DNA from: Cellulophaga sp. Hel_I_12 | GTDB lineage: Bacteria; Bacteroidota; Bacteroidia; Flavobacteriales; Flavobacteriaceae | DNA length: 64,000 nucleotides | Direction of reading: 5' to 3' | NCBI RefSeq assembly: GCF_000799565.1 | Contig: NZ_JUHB01000001.1 | Location: forward strand, 2,421,501 to 2,485,500 | Position numbers and translations under genes: made by a program | Shown: positions 1-8,376 of the stretch, one piece after another | Numbering within the stretch: the stretch's first letter is position 1 | How the letters are laid out: each line of letters begins with the position of its first letter | The notes under the pieces: generated by a model | The model's input: the letters and a program-made list of their open reading frames with translations, nothing else | What the model was told of the DNA's origin: nothing | The model's database searches: none

Positions 1-860
1 CCTCAGAAGGGTTAATTCGCGATGCTGCGAAAAGCGTGATGAAATTAGATATTTACGAAAAAGAAAGACCTGTAGGTATTCAAATCTTTGGCGCTAATTT
101 AGAGTCCATGTTACAATCTGTTGAGATCGTAGAAAAATCGAACCCCGATATTATTGACATCAACTTTGGTTGCCCCGTAAAAAAAGTAGTGAGCAAAGGG
201 GCTGGAGCTGGAATTTTAAAAGACATAGATTTAATGGTTTCACTAACCGAAGCCATGGTAAAGCACACCAAACTGCCGGTTACGGTAAAAACGCGTTTAG
301 GTTGGGATGAAGACTCTATTAAAATTGTAGAAGTCGCTGAACGCTTGCAAGACGCGGGTTGTGCCGCTATTTCTATTCATGGGCGAACACGTGCTCAAAT
401 GTACAAAGGGAGTGCCAATTGGGCACCTATCGCAGCGGTAAAGAACAACCAAAGGATGCATATTCCTGTATTTGGAAACGGTGATGTGGATACGCCAGAA
501 GCCGCAATGAAAATGAGAGACGAATATGGTTTAGATGGTGCTATGATTGGACGCGCCAGTATTGGTTATCCCTGGTTTTTTAGGGAAGTAAAGCATTTTT
601 TTGAAACAGGAACGCACTTAGATCCTCCCACGATGGAAGAGCGGGTGTCGGTGGCAAGACGACATTTAGAAATGGCTATCGCTTGGAAAGGTGAACAATT
701 GGGTGTTTTTGAAACCAGGAGGCACTATACCAACTATTTTAAAGGCATACCCAATTTTAAAGAACACCGCATGAAAATGGTGACCAGCGACCACGCTGTT
801 GATGTTTTTGCTGCCTTTGATGAAGTTTTAGAGGTTTTTGGAGGTTACGAATTTTCGTAA
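1..860 (+). CDS. dusB: tRNA-dihydrouridine synthase, DusB-like (5' truncated by window)
   Basis: Reduces uridine to dihydrouridine in the D-loop of tRNAs, using FMN and NADPH, in the cytoplasm. The reading frame is already open at base 3 (SEGLIRDAAKSV...), so the true start lies before the window; about 285 residues are visible. The family's catalytic cysteine is seen in the motif INFGCPVKKV (codon at 171-173), followed by the glycine-rich GAGAGIL. Also visible are TVKTRLGWD and the phosphate-binding IPVFGNGDV and GAMIGRASIGYPW segments typical of the TIM-barrel Dus fold. The C-terminal helical tRNA-binding part (RRHYTNYFKGIPNFKEHR) fits the DusB/nifR3 branch. It is followed by about 100 bp of non-coding DNA, then a convergent gene. 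Assignment to Dus is firm; the exact DusB subclass is likely. Confidence 0.93.
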   Translation, partial: SEGLIRDAAKSVMKLDIYEKERPVGIQIFGANLESMLQSVEIVEKSNPDIIDINFGCPVKKVVSKGAGAGILKDIDLMVSLTEAMVKHTKLPVTVKTRLGWDEDSIKIVEVAERLQDAGCAAISIHGRTRAQMYKGSANWAPIAAVKNNQRMHIPVFGNGDVDTPEAAMKMRDEYGLDGAMIGRASIGYPWFFREVKHFFETGTHLDPPTMEERVSVARRHLEMAIAWKGEQLGVFETRRHYTNYFKGIPNFKEHRMKMVTSDHAVDVFAAFDEVLEVFGGYEFS

Positions 861-963
861 CATCGTCAGGAAATCAATCATTGATAATTAGTTCATGTAT
901 TTTGACTAGGCTCAGCCATCTGAAAAAACAACCTCAAATTTTCACATGGATTTGATCAACTAT

Positions 964-2166
964 TTAGGCCAGTAGCCCTTTATTAATTCTGCTGCTTGCA
1001 ATTTTTGAAGCGATGATGCCTAAAACGGTAATGGTACCTAATACAATCAATACATTAATCCATTGGTATGCCACAGGATAGGCAAGATTAGCACTGATTT
1101 TTAACCATTCAAAAGCCAATTGAGACCAAATCAAAAGCGAGCCAATAAGCACGCCTATAAATCCACCAAAAAAAGTAACAATAACACCTTGCACAAAATA
1201 AATGCGTCTTAACTCTTTAATGGTCGCTCCCAAACTGTATAAGGTTTTTGAATTGCCTTGCTGATCTAAAATCATCATGATAAAGGCGCCCACTACGTTA
1301 AACAAAGCGATGATTAAAACTAAAGTAAATATTAAATAGGTGGCCATGTTTTCTGTGTTCAACATCTTGTAGAGCGTGCTGTTCAGTTCTTTTCTGTCCT
1401 TTAAAATAATGGCATTATTAAAAATTTTCTGAATATCATTCCTCACTTGGCTCACTTCCACATTTTGGGCATATTTAAAATTAATGCCTGATATTTGGCT
1501 GCTGTCTTTTTCTAATAACGCTTGCACTAAGGCAAGGTCTGCAAAAACATATTTGTTGTCTAACTCTGCCTCTACCGCATAAACACCACTTAAAACTACC
1601 GGAAACGTATTAAAAAATTTAGCATTTGGTCCTTGTTGTGTAAGTGATGTAGTGCCTGGCTTTGGCACTAATAATTCTAAAGGACTGCGATAACTATTGA
1701 TACTTAAGCCTAATAAATTAGCGATACCAATACCTGTCACCACCTGTTGTTCATTAAACCAATCACCCAGATACAAGGTGCTATCCATAGCAATAACTTC
1801 GGTGTAGTTTTGATCAACACCTTTGATAAATGCAATATGGTCTTTTTGTTTGTGGGATAAATAAACGCGATCTTCTAATTCATTTGAAAAAGCTACAATT
1901 CCATCTAATTTTTTTAATGCTGTTTTTTGTGATTCGGAAATGGAAAAAGACTTTCCAATTTTCGGTAATGCCTTTAAATCAGGATCAAAGGAGTTGGTAT
2001 ACGAAAGACTAAAATCTTTTAGTCCCGCAAATCCTGATAAAACAATAAAAAGTGCTGCTGCACCAATAACGATAACCCAAAAAGTAACAGCATTTATAAT
2101 ATTAACCGCCGTTTGTTTGCTTTTTGACCTTACGTAACGCTTAGCGATGTAGAGCGAGAAATTCAA
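964..2166 (-). CDS. LolC/LolE-like ABC transporter permease (FtsX/MacB family)
   Basis: Inner-membrane permease of about 400 residues. It has the FtsX/MacB layout: a cytoplasmic start (FSLYIAKRYVRSKSKQTAVN), a first membrane helix at about 20-45 (WVIVIGAAALFIVLSGF), a periplasmic domain of about 220 residues, then three C-terminal helices from about 275 to 390. In Gram-negatives such permeases work with an ATPase to release lipoproteins from the inner membrane for transfer to the outer membrane; that role is inferred from family resemblance. No ATPase gene is adjacent. It lies 1 bp downstream of rbfA on the same strand, so the two are probably co-transcribed, an arrangement I recall as common in Flavobacteriaceae. 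Confidence 0.85.
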   Translation of the reverse strand: MNFSLYIAKRYVRSKSKQTAVNIINAVTFWVIVIGAAALFIVLSGFAGLKDFSLSYTNSFDPDLKALPKIGKSFSISESQKTALKKLDGIVAFSNELEDRVYLSHKQKDHIAFIKGVDQNYTEVIAMDSTLYLGDWFNEQQVVTGIGIANLLGLSINSYRSPLELLVPKPGTTSLTQQGPNAKFFNTFPVVLSGVYAVEAELDNKYVFADLALVQALLEKDSSQISGINFKYAQNVEVSQVRNDIQKIFNNAIILKDRKELNSTLYKMLNTENMATYLIFTLVLIIALFNVVGAFIMMILDQQGNSKTLYSLGATIKELRRIYFVQGVIVTFFGGFIGVLIGSLLIWSQLAFEWLKISANLAYPVAYQWINVLIVLGTITVLGIIASKIASSRINKGLLA

Positions 2167-2167
2167 T

Positions 2168-2560
2168 TTATGACTTTTTTCTTTTCTCTAATAAATCTGG
2201 GTTTTCAATAGGGTTATTAACGCCCTTTAATGATTTTTCAATACCGTCAATATATTCTAAAGAGTCGTCTAAAAAGAATAAGAGCTCAGGCATTCTACGC
2301 AATTGATGTCTGGTACGTTGTGCTAATTCGTGCTTAATGATAGACTGGTTAGATTTTATCCCTTTTAAAAGTTCCTGAGCATCTTTTGTTGGAAAAATAC
2401 TCACATATACCTTTGCAATAGAAAGGTCAGTAGTGACCACTACTTTAGATACTGAAATTAAGGTACCTCTGAGTCCACCATCTGTTGCGGCTCTTTGTAA
2501 GACATCAGCGATATCTTTTTGTATAACGCCCCCTATTTTTTTTTGTCTTTGTGTTTCCAT
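2168..2560 (-). CDS. rbfA: Ribosome-binding factor A
   Basis: Small KH-fold protein that binds the 30S subunit and assists late 16S rRNA 5' maturation. From the chosen start (METQRQKKIGG, ATG at 2558-2560) the product is 130 residues, normal for RbfA. An upstream in-frame ATG (MYFCGMETQ) would add only five atypical residues, and the usual RbfA start resembles M-ETxRQ-KK, so I prefer the inner one. Family-like segments are QKDIADVLQR, LISVSKVVVTTDLSIAKVYVS and the C-terminal LRRMPELLFFLDDSLEY. It is divergent from the methylmalonyl-CoA epimerase gene, with about 70 bp between starts that must hold both promoters. Confidence 0.93.
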   Translation of the reverse strand: METQRQKKIGGVIQKDIADVLQRAATDGGLRGTLISVSKVVVTTDLSIAKVYVSIFPTKDAQELLKGIKSNQSIIKHELAQRTRHQLRRMPELLFFLDDSLEYIDGIEKSLKGVNNPIENPDLLEKRKKS

Positions 2561-2630
2561 GCCACAAAAGTACACAGATTATGCGTATTTTAGGGGTATA
2601 GGAAGGAGATACTCGTATAAAAAATTAAGA

Positions 2631-3029
2631 ATGAATAAAATAGAACATATAGGGATTGCCGTAAAAGATTTAAAAACATCAAATAGTTTGTTTGAAAAAC
2701 TCTTAGGAGTAGCGCATTATAAAGAAGAAGAAGTGCTTTCAGAAGGCGTAAAAACCTCCTTTTTTAAAACAGGTCCCAATAAAATAGAACTCTTGGAAGC
2801 GACAAACCCAGATAGCCCTATTGCTAAATTTTTAGATAAAAAAGGCGAAGGTGTTCATCATATTGCTTTTGCTGTAGATGATATTGTAGCAGAACTAGCA
2901 CGACTTAAACAAGAAGGCTTTACAGTATTAAACGAAACTCCCAAAAAAGGAGCTGATAATAAGTTAGTTGCTTTTTTGCATCCTAAAACCACCAGTGGCG
3001 TGTTGATTGAGTTGTGTCAAGATATTTAA
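2631..3029 (+). CDS. mce: Methylmalonyl-CoA epimerase (VOC family)
   Basis: Interconverts (2R)- and (2S)-methylmalonyl-CoA in the propionate/succinate route. The 132-residue product has the two-module vicinal-oxygen-chelate layout: metal-ligand segment HIGIAVKDL near the N-terminus and GVHHIAFAVDDI in the second half, ending GVLIELCQD. The length is typical (about 130-140). A longer open frame runs upstream to 2433, but that extension overlaps rbfA on the other strand and looks non-coding, so I start at the ATG of MNKIEHIG. The gene reads toward the tRNA and the element boundary. Identification is strong. Confidence 0.93.
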   Translation: MNKIEHIGIAVKDLKTSNSLFEKLLGVAHYKEEEVLSEGVKTSFFKTGPNKIELLEATNPDSPIAKFLDKKGEGVHHIAFAVDDIVAELARLKQEGFTVLNETPKKGADNKLVAFLHPKTTSGVLIELCQDI

Positions 3030-3173
3030 GAGCAGATGTGCTTTAAGTTTTAGATCTTAGACTACTTCTTTACAAAGAATCAAGCGATAAAAATCAAGAC
3101 AAAAAAGTCTAATGACGACCCACGGTAACTGGAATAATCCTAAGCGGAGAATTTTTTTATTAAAAATTAATGT

Positions 3174-3204
3174 TTGCAACGTTTAAAAATAAGTAGTAAT
3201 ATTG
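3174..3204 (+). promoter_or_regulatory. Promoter for the CAU-anticodon tRNA
   Basis: Bacteroidota-type promoter: TTG at 3174-3176 and TAATATTG at 3197-3204 (one mismatch to the TAnnTTTG -7 element), separated by 20 bp. It lies 60 bp before the tRNA 5' end. The spacing matches the known primary sigma-factor consensus of this phylum. Confidence 0.6.
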
Positions 3205-3263
3205 CATCCGCAAATTGCGGTATTTCAATCTTATTTTAAGCCTGAAATATAAAAATAATCAAC

Positions 3264-3337
3264 GGTCCTATAGCTCAGTTGGTTAGAGCACCTGACTCAT
3301 AATCAGGTGGTCCCTGGTTCGAGCCCAGGTGGGACCA
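3264..3337 (+). tRNA. tRNA with CAU anticodon (tRNA-Met, or tRNA-Ile2)
   Basis: Full cloverleaf of 74 nt. The acceptor stem pairs GGTCCTA with TGGGACC and has discriminator A. D-arm stem GCTC/GAGC. Anticodon stem CCTGA/TCAGG with loop CTCATAA (anticodon CAT at 3298-3300). T-arm CCTGG/CCAGG with TTCGAGC. CCA is not encoded. The anticodon stem lacks the initiator's GGG/CCC pairs, so it is elongator Met or the lysidine-modified Ile2; I cannot decide between them. The 3' part (from 3296) is the attL copy of the element's att repeat, so the gene is a hybrid of chromosomal 5' half and element-supplied 3' half that remains intact. Confidence 0.93.
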
Positions 3338-3338
3338 C
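3296..3338 (+). repeat. attL (43-bp att repeat, tRNA 3' half)
   Basis: Identical to 31790-31832. It begins at the C before the anticodon (CTCATAATCAGG...) and runs through the discriminator base plus one C. Flanking bases differ immediately outside (A versus T before, G versus A after), so the repeat limits are exact. Confidence 0.93.
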
Positions 3339-3353
3339 GCCAGTAAAGACAAG

Positions 3354-3384
3354 CCTTTCAAGAGATTGAAAGGTTTTCTTTTTT
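3354..3384 (+). terminator. Element-supplied terminator after the tRNA
   Basis: Stem CCTTTCA / TGAAAGG (3354-3360 and 3367-3373), six-base loop, then TTTTCTTTTTT. It lies 16 bp after the hybrid tRNA, inside the element, and replaces the chromosomal tRNA terminator that is now stranded at 31833-31871. Confidence 0.75.
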
Positions 3385-3387
3385 CCC

Positions 3388-3411
3388 ATCAGTACAACAT
3401 CTGTACAACAA
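3388..3411 (+). repeat. Left copy of 24-bp subterminal repeat (possible integrase arm site)
   Basis: Exact match to 31651-31674 in the same orientation. It contains two GTACAACA words 11 bp apart (AGTACAACATC then TGTACAACAA). It lies 50 bp inside attL. Short tandem words near attachment cores are typical of tyrosine-recombinase arm-type sites; that role is inferred. Confidence 0.7.
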
Positions 3412-3452
3412 TTCATTTTTCTTTTGCTTTCATTTATTCTTATCTTTAGGAT

Positions 3453-4136
3453 GTGGAACGATTAGGCGAAATATTGGCAAGTTGGCTATATAAAAGCAGA
3501 AAGGATTTGAAACTTCTTTGGCTTAGGCATTCTTCGTTAACAACAAATAGACTTTCTGCTGTCGTAGTAATTATCTTTGGCATATTACCATTGACCCTTT
3601 ATTTTTTAATTTCCACTTCTTCCTATTCTCTCATTCAAATTATAGCAAGTTATCTATTTGTTATCTTGTTGTTTAGTTTGACCTTATTACTAGTGATTAC
3701 ATGGTTCAAATCTGAGGTATTGTTCAAAAGTAATATTCAAGGCTTTTCTTTTTTGCAATTGTCTATATCAAAAATCGATACCGTTTTTTTTGGTTTTGAC
3801 AGTCATGATATTGAGAACCTCCTTAGACTGGTTAATGGACTACCCGCAGATCAAAAAATTGTAATCAGGGAAACCCCAAAAAACAAACAAACAGGAAACA
3901 TTCGTTTTTTATTTACTTTTTTGGATTTGATAATTCGTGGAGGGATCTTTAGGATGGACACAAAACCCAAAGAGTCATTGAATATGCTTATCTCCGAAAG
4001 GTTTACGTTTCAAGACGCTGAAATTAATCCAAGCACCCTTCCCTCAAGTTATTCAAAATGGTGTTCTACCACTCATGAAGGTAAGTATGATGACGTGCGA
4101 AAGGACATTTCTAAAGCATTAGGTATCACCCAATAG
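3453..4136 (+). CDS. Hypothetical two-helix membrane protein
   Basis: Product not recognised. About 227 residues; two hydrophobic helices are visible at about 36-54 (VVVIIFGILPLTLYFLIS) and 62-86 (IIASYLFVILLFSLTLLLVITWF), followed by a soluble C-terminal region of about 140 residues with no motif I know. The start is GTG at 3453 because a stop codon (TAG 3447-3449) lies just upstream in frame; an overlapping ATG at 3451 gives only a four-codon reading frame. It is the first gene inside attL, upstream of the HTH gene and in the same direction. A role in element biology or accessory function cannot be told. Confidence 0.6.
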   Translation: MERLGEILASWLYKSRKDLKLLWLRHSSLTTNRLSAVVVIIFGILPLTLYFLISTSSYSLIQIIASYLFVILLFSLTLLLVITWFKSEVLFKSNIQGFSFLQLSISKIDTVFFGFDSHDIENLLRLVNGLPADQKIVIRETPKNKQTGNIRFLFTFLDLIIRGGIFRMDTKPKESLNMLISERFTFQDAEINPSTLPSSYSKWCSTTHEGKYDDVRKDISKALGITQ

Positions 4137-4290
4137 TTATACTTCTTCAATTTTTATAAAGAAAACTTAGAGCAATTCTAAAGCAATCGTTATTTCTCTA
4201 TTGTTTTTACTGTATTTAACGTCATATGTTTGTCCTGTACAATCATAGTAAAAGGCCTTTTACTCATTATTAATTCTTAATACAAAGATT

Positions 4291-4590
4291 ATGAATGAGC
4301 AAGAAAATGTGGTGGACTTATTGCAGGATATCAAAGGTCTGCTTTCACATACCAAAAAAGTATTCAACATCGATGACCTTGTTAAATATACAGGTCTATC
4401 TAAGAGTAAGATTTACAAACTCTCGCAGTTAAAACTCATACCAACAGGTAAAAACAAGCACATCCGTCAACTATTTTTCAGTAAAGAAGAAATTGATAAC
4501 TGGCTTTTAGGAGAACCCAACCTATCTGATGAATTTTTAGAGGTGCAGTTCAATGAACAACTTCTGCGGAATAAAAAATCAGGATTATGA
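4291..4590 (+). CDS. Helix-turn-helix protein, excisionase/AlpA-like
   Basis: A 99-residue protein with a MerR/AlpA-type winged helix-turn-helix at about 25-70: FNIDDLVKYTGLSKSKIYKLSQLKLIPTG, followed by a wing and the end of the fold (FFSKEEIDNWLLG). Such HTH_17 proteins in Bacteroidota mobile elements act as excisionase-like directionality factors or as regulators of the downstream replication genes. The first role is supported by its place near an attachment site, the second by direct coupling: its stop overlaps the start of the primase-helicase gene by 4 bp (ATGA). I cannot separate these roles from sequence. Confidence 0.8.
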   Translation: MNEQENVVDLLQDIKGLLSHTKKVFNIDDLVKYTGLSKSKIYKLSQLKLIPTGKNKHIRQLFFSKEEIDNWLLGEPNLSDEFLEVQFNEQLLRNKKSGL

Positions 4591-5783
4591 AAGATACCAC
4601 ATACATCCGAGTTGGAACGTGCTATTATAAATTGGTACATGTTCCAACTATTGCTGGACATTTTAACGAAATTATTGTGCCGTGGACACTGGAGACAATT
4701 CGACAAGATCATGGAAGAAGTTTTATTGGTACAATTAAAAAATATGATGGATTCACCTGTATTCCAAGCCATGTTCACTTTGAACAGGAATGTCATGGTT
4801 TTTACAATACTTATGCTCCCTTACCTCACAAACTTGAAGAAGGCGATTTTCCTTTTACTTTAAAACTATTGAATCATATTTTCGGTGAGCAGTTGAATAT
4901 AGGAATGGATTATTTACAGCTGTTATTCGAAAAGCCTATCCAAATATTACCAATACTTTGCTTAGTCTCCAAAGAACGTTCTACAGGCAAGACTACCTTT
5001 CTAAAATGGCTAAAAATGGTTTTCGACAATAATTTGACCTATTTAACCAATGACAGTTTCAGTAGCCAATTCAATGTAGATTGGGCCAATAAGCTTTTGA
5101 TTTGTATAGACGAGGTGCTTTTCAATAAAGAAGAATTGACAGAACGGATTAAATACCTTAGTACAACCAATTTCAATAAACTTGAAGCTAAGGGGAAAGA
5201 CAAAAGAGAGGTAGAGTTCTTTGGAAAGTTTATTCTTTGTAGTAACAACGAGGATAACTTTATTAAGATAGATAACAATGAAACTCGTTTTTGGGTATTA
5301 AAGATACCTTCCTTAAAAAAAGAGGAAACAAGATTTCTAGAATATTTGGAATCTGAAATAGCGGCATTTCTCTACCATTTGCAACATCGAGAATTGATTA
5401 GTCCCAATAAAACCCGGATGTGGTTCTCACCTTCACAAATTAAGACCATTGCTTTGGAAAACTTAATGCAGAACAACAGAAATCGTGTAGAGAAGGAACT
5501 TGCAAGTATTATTCTTAGTGCCATGGAAACCTTGGAGTTAGAAGAAATAAGTTTATGTCCCTTAGATGCCGTTCAACTATTAAACCGCACCCGAATCAAA
5601 ACCGACCTTACCCAATTAAGGCATATTATTAAAAAGGACTGGAAGCTGAAAAATCAAGAAAATTCAATGGCCTACAGGAAATTAATGATCTGGCAGGACG
5701 GAGGTATGGGGTTAACTGATACTAAAGGAAGATATTATTCCATAACAAAAGATTTTCTGAGGGAACATTTTGGGGAAGCATAG
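4587..5783 (+). CDS. Primase-helicase family ATPase (DUF5906/D5-like)
   Basis: A 398-residue P-loop ATPase of the type found with primases in Bacteroidota mobilizable elements; it probably unwinds the element's origin during replication. Walker A is SKERSTGKTTFL (K135) and Walker B is LLICIDEVLF (acidic pair DE near 173-174). It is followed by a sensor-like segment GKFILCSNNED and an arginine-containing DNNETRFWVLKIP, as in superfamily 3/D5-type helicases. The C-terminal 100 residues look like a DNA-binding winged-helix region. It is translationally coupled to the HTH gene upstream (4-bp overlap). Downstream lies the repeat-rich non-coding segment 5784-6146. Replication role is inferred from family and context. 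Confidence 0.8.
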   Translation: MKDTTYIRVGTCYYKLVHVPTIAGHFNEIIVPWTLETIRQDHGRSFIGTIKKYDGFTCIPSHVHFEQECHGFYNTYAPLPHKLEEGDFPFTLKLLNHIFGEQLNIGMDYLQLLFEKPIQILPILCLVSKERSTGKTTFLKWLKMVFDNNLTYLTNDSFSSQFNVDWANKLLICIDEVLFNKEELTERIKYLSTTNFNKLEAKGKDKREVEFFGKFILCSNNEDNFIKIDNNETRFWVLKIPSLKKEETRFLEYLESEIAAFLYHLQHRELISPNKTRMWFSPSQIKTIALENLMQNNRNRVEKELASIILSAMETLELEEISLCPLDAVQLLNRTRIKTDLTQLRHIIKKDWKLKNQENSMAYRKLMIWQDGGMGLTDTKGRYYSITKDFLREHFGEA

Positions 5784-6146
5784 CAAAATGATGAGACGAT
5801 GATAAAACGATGACATGGAAAATGCAATGTTTGCAGGTAATACGAGCGTTTACGCATCATTTCTCATAAAAACCACTGATGAAAAAGAAAAACACGTCAA
5901 CATAATATACTTTTTTTGATGAAACGATGACAGAATCGTAGAGCCCCAGTGTTTACAAGGGCTAAGGCTGTCATCATTCTGTCATCATTTTGTCATCAAA
6001 AATAATAATGATGACAAGATAGAGGTATAAAAAACCACGAATGCTGAAATGATGAAAAATTGATATCTCTAAACCTCTAGTGTTTATAAGGCTTAAGGGT
6101 GTGAATCATCAAAACATCAAATTTTTTACAAAAAACACATTGGCTA
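5784..6146. repeat. Iteron-rich non-coding region, candidate replication or transfer origin
   Basis: A 363-bp gap between the primase-helicase and the primase. Three tandem 11-bp units TGTCATCATTY occur at 5969-5979, 5980-5990 and 5991-6001, with an inverted copy AATGATGACA at 6007-6016. Related words (TGATGAGACGATGA, TGATGAAACGATGACA) occur at about 5789-5815 and 5918-5931. A diverged direct repeat containing AGTGTTTAYAAGG occurs at about 5942-5970 and 6072-6101; the first copy can form a stem AGCCC/GGGCT. Such iterons beside replication genes suggest oriV or oriT. Confidence 0.6.
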
Positions 6147-7007
6147 ATGAAAAGAAAAATAAATTGTGAAACAGCCCGTAATTTTTCAGTGTTAAAGGCA
6201 CTGGAAAAATTAGGACACTTTCCAAATCGAACAACGGAAAAAGAAGCTTGGTTTCTGAGTCCCTTTAGGTCAGAAACCCAAGCCTCTTTTAAGGTCTCTA
6301 GAACCAAGAATAGATGGTTCGACCATGGTGAGGGTGTTGGAGGTAACGTGATAGATTTAGTATGCAGGATTTTAAAATGTTCCATAAAGGAAACTTTAGA
6401 ATTCTTGAATGATGGTATAGCAATTAGCCCATTTAAGCAACAACTAGTTTTTAATGAAAAAGAAACCCAGATTGATATAACGAAAATTCAAGAGCTTACA
6501 CATCCAGCACTCATTCAATATCTAAGTTCCAGGGGAATTTCAATAACCATTGCCAGGACCTATTGCAAAGAGGTTTGGTACAGATATAAAGACGCCCAGT
6601 ATTTCGCCATTGGTTTAAGGAACGTTAAAAATGGTTGGGAATTACGCAATAAGATTTTTAAAAACAGTAGCAGTCCCAAATCCTATACCTATATCCAAAA
6701 CAACAGCAAGCAATTAATCATTTTGGAAGGCATGTTTGATCTGTTAACGTTGGCCACTTTAAATGAAAAATTATTAAAAGCTTCAGATATCCTTGTTTTA
6801 AATTCCATTGCATTTATAAAAGCTATTGAAAGACATATATCCAAATATGAATCAATTCAACTCTATTTGGATAATGACAGAGCAGGGCAACAGGCAACAG
6901 AGTATTTGACTAAAAAATACAAACACGTCATTGACAAAAGAGACACCTATAAAAACCATAAAGATTTAAACGATTTTATATGTCATGAAAAAGGAAAACA
7001 AATATGA
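6147..7007 (+). CDS. Toprim DNA primase with degenerate CHC2-type N-terminus
   Basis: A 286-residue primase-like protein. The N-terminal third resembles the CHC2 zinc-finger domain of DnaG-type primases (LSPFRSETQASFKVSRTKN...WFDHGEGVGGNVIDLV), but zinc-ligand cysteines are not evident, as is usual in the primases of Bacteroidota mobilizable elements. The second half is a Toprim domain: the catalytic Glu lies in LIILEGMFDLLTL and the DxD-type acidic motif in IQLYLDNDRAGQQA. It probably synthesises primers on the element's single strand after transfer or during replication. Its 3' end overlaps mobC by 23 bp, so the two are translationally linked. Confidence 0.85.
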   Translation: MKRKINCETARNFSVLKALEKLGHFPNRTTEKEAWFLSPFRSETQASFKVSRTKNRWFDHGEGVGGNVIDLVCRILKCSIKETLEFLNDGIAISPFKQQLVFNEKETQIDITKIQELTHPALIQYLSSRGISITIARTYCKEVWYRYKDAQYFAIGLRNVKNGWELRNKIFKNSSSPKSYTYIQNNSKQLIILEGMFDLLTLATLNEKLLKASDILVLNSIAFIKAIERHISKYESIQLYLDNDRAGQQATEYLTKKYKHVIDKRDTYKNHKDLNDFICHEKGKQI

Positions 7008-7494
7008 TTTTAAATCCTTAGATAAACAGAAGCAGACGGTCAAGATTCCTACCGATGTACTTAACAGTTCGGATAGCATAGCCTTGGATCTGGAAAAGAA
7101 TTCTTCGGAAAAGGGAATGGTCTTGGGTAGGAATTCGAGATGTGTGTCTGTGGACACATTCTCATTTGCTCCCGAAGGTCGCAAAGAAAAAAAAGTGTTT
7201 AAGGGGAAAGGGGATCTGGTTAAGTTTCGATGTTCCATCTACGAAAAGAAACTTCTGAAAGTGAAGGCTAAACGAAGCGGATTGACCTTAAGCGAATATA
7301 TACGACGTAGTCTTTTTGAACAAGAAATTACAGAACGCTTTACAGAGGAACATATTGAGCTTTACAAAATGCTCATTAAGTACCATAACAATTTTAAGTC
7401 CATTGGAAACATGTTCAAAAAACGAAACCCTAAACTCATGCAAACAGTCTATGATTTAGCAGACGACATCAAAGCACATCTTAAAAGATTCTAA
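6985..7494 (+). CDS. mobC: MobC-like relaxosome accessory protein
   Basis: A 169-residue protein whose C-terminal half has the ribbon-helix-helix pattern of MobC accessory proteins: VKFRCSIYEKKLLKVKAKRSGLTLSEYIRRSLFE at about 75-110, then HIELYKMLIKYHNNFKSIGNMFKK. MobC proteins bind near oriT and help the relaxase open the DNA. The N-terminal 70 residues are low in recognisable structure. It starts inside the primase gene (23-bp overlap) and ends 2 bp before the relaxase gene, which is the usual mobC-mobA order. Function rests on motif plus context. Confidence 0.8.
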   Translation: MKKENKYDFKSLDKQKQTVKIPTDVLNSSDSIALDLEKNSSEKGMVLGRNSRCVSVDTFSFAPEGRKEKKVFKGKGDLVKFRCSIYEKKLLKVKAKRSGLTLSEYIRRSLFEQEITERFTEEHIELYKMLIKYHNNFKSIGNMFKKRNPKLMQTVYDLADDIKAHLKRF

Positions 7495-7496
7495 TA

Positions 7497-8360
7497 ATGA
7501 TAGGTAAAGGGAAAAGCATATCGCATACCAGAGCTTCAATGTCCTACGGATGGAACCAGGAAAAGGACGCAGAAGTCGTACTCAAGGAATTTCTCCATGG
7601 AGATTCACCTGCAGAAATCACCAAAGAATTCAAAATGCTCCAGGACCAAAATTACCATTGTACAAAAAACACCTTGTCTTTTGTGATCAGCCCAACGATA
7701 GAAGATGGCAAGCGATTGGATAAAAATGAGTTGCAAGCTATAACCAAACGCTTTATGCATGAAATGAAACTGGGAGAGCGGCAGGCCATTGCATTTGTAC
7801 ATCAGGATAAAGAGCATAAGCACATCCATTTATATGTCAACCGTATTGATTTTAAAGGCGTGGCTTATAACGACAGCTTTATAGGTAAACGTAGTCAACT
7901 TGCTGCAGAAAAAACAGCGGAGCATATGGGTTTGACCTCTGTCAAACAAATCCAATTTGAAAAAGAATTTAATTTAATTGAAATACGAACTGAGATCAAA
8001 CGCAGGCATGATCTGACCATGAAACAATTCCAGCCCAAATCCTTTGATGCCTATGTAAAAGCCATGGAAGCCAATGGAGTTAAGGTCATTCCAACGATAA
8101 ACAAACAAAACAAACTACAAGGCTTTCGGTTTGAGTTTGACGGACATAATCTTAAAGGGAGTGAGGTGCATCGCAATATGTCAATGGGCAATATAGGAAA
8201 AGAGATGTCAGGGATTCAAGGAAAAAGTATTTTAAAAGACAATAATGTAAGTATAAAGCTTGCTGGTAAAGTGGTTGACTTGACGCCAAATTTAGCTTTA
8301 AAAATCACCAAGTTCATTATTAAAAGAGCCATTGATAAAGGGATGGACATAGGATATTAA
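7497..8360 (+). CDS. mobA: MobA-type relaxase (Relaxase family, PF03432-like)
   Basis: Nicks oriT and leads single-strand transfer. The 287-residue product has the candidate catalytic tyrosine at residue 17 (SISHTRASMSYGWN) and the metal-binding histidine triad motif in VHQDKEHKHIHLYVNRID (residues about 101-118). The protein is short and lacks a helicase or primase domain, in line with relaxases of small Bacteroidota mobilizable elements. It follows mobC by 2 bp. Since the element has no mating-pore genes, transfer would depend on a helper conjugative element in the same cell; that is inference. Confidence 0.88.
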   Translation: MIGKGKSISHTRASMSYGWNQEKDAEVVLKEFLHGDSPAEITKEFKMLQDQNYHCTKNTLSFVISPTIEDGKRLDKNELQAITKRFMHEMKLGERQAIAFVHQDKEHKHIHLYVNRIDFKGVAYNDSFIGKRSQLAAEKTAEHMGLTSVKQIQFEKEFNLIEIRTEIKRRHDLTMKQFQPKSFDAYVKAMEANGVKVIPTINKQNKLQGFRFEFDGHNLKGSEVHRNMSMGNIGKEMSGIQGKSILKDNNVSIKLAGKVVDLTPNLALKITKFIIKRAIDKGMDIGY

Positions 8361-8376
8361 ATTAAATATAACTATC

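Noticed and set aside
2433..2630. Upstream extension of methylmalonyl-CoA epimerase
   Set aside because: The extension lies antisense to rbfA and has no VOC-like features; the inner ATG gives the normal length.
5969..6016. Short tandem units as a CRISPR array
   Set aside because: Units are 11 bp with no spacers and no cas genes are present; they look like iterons.
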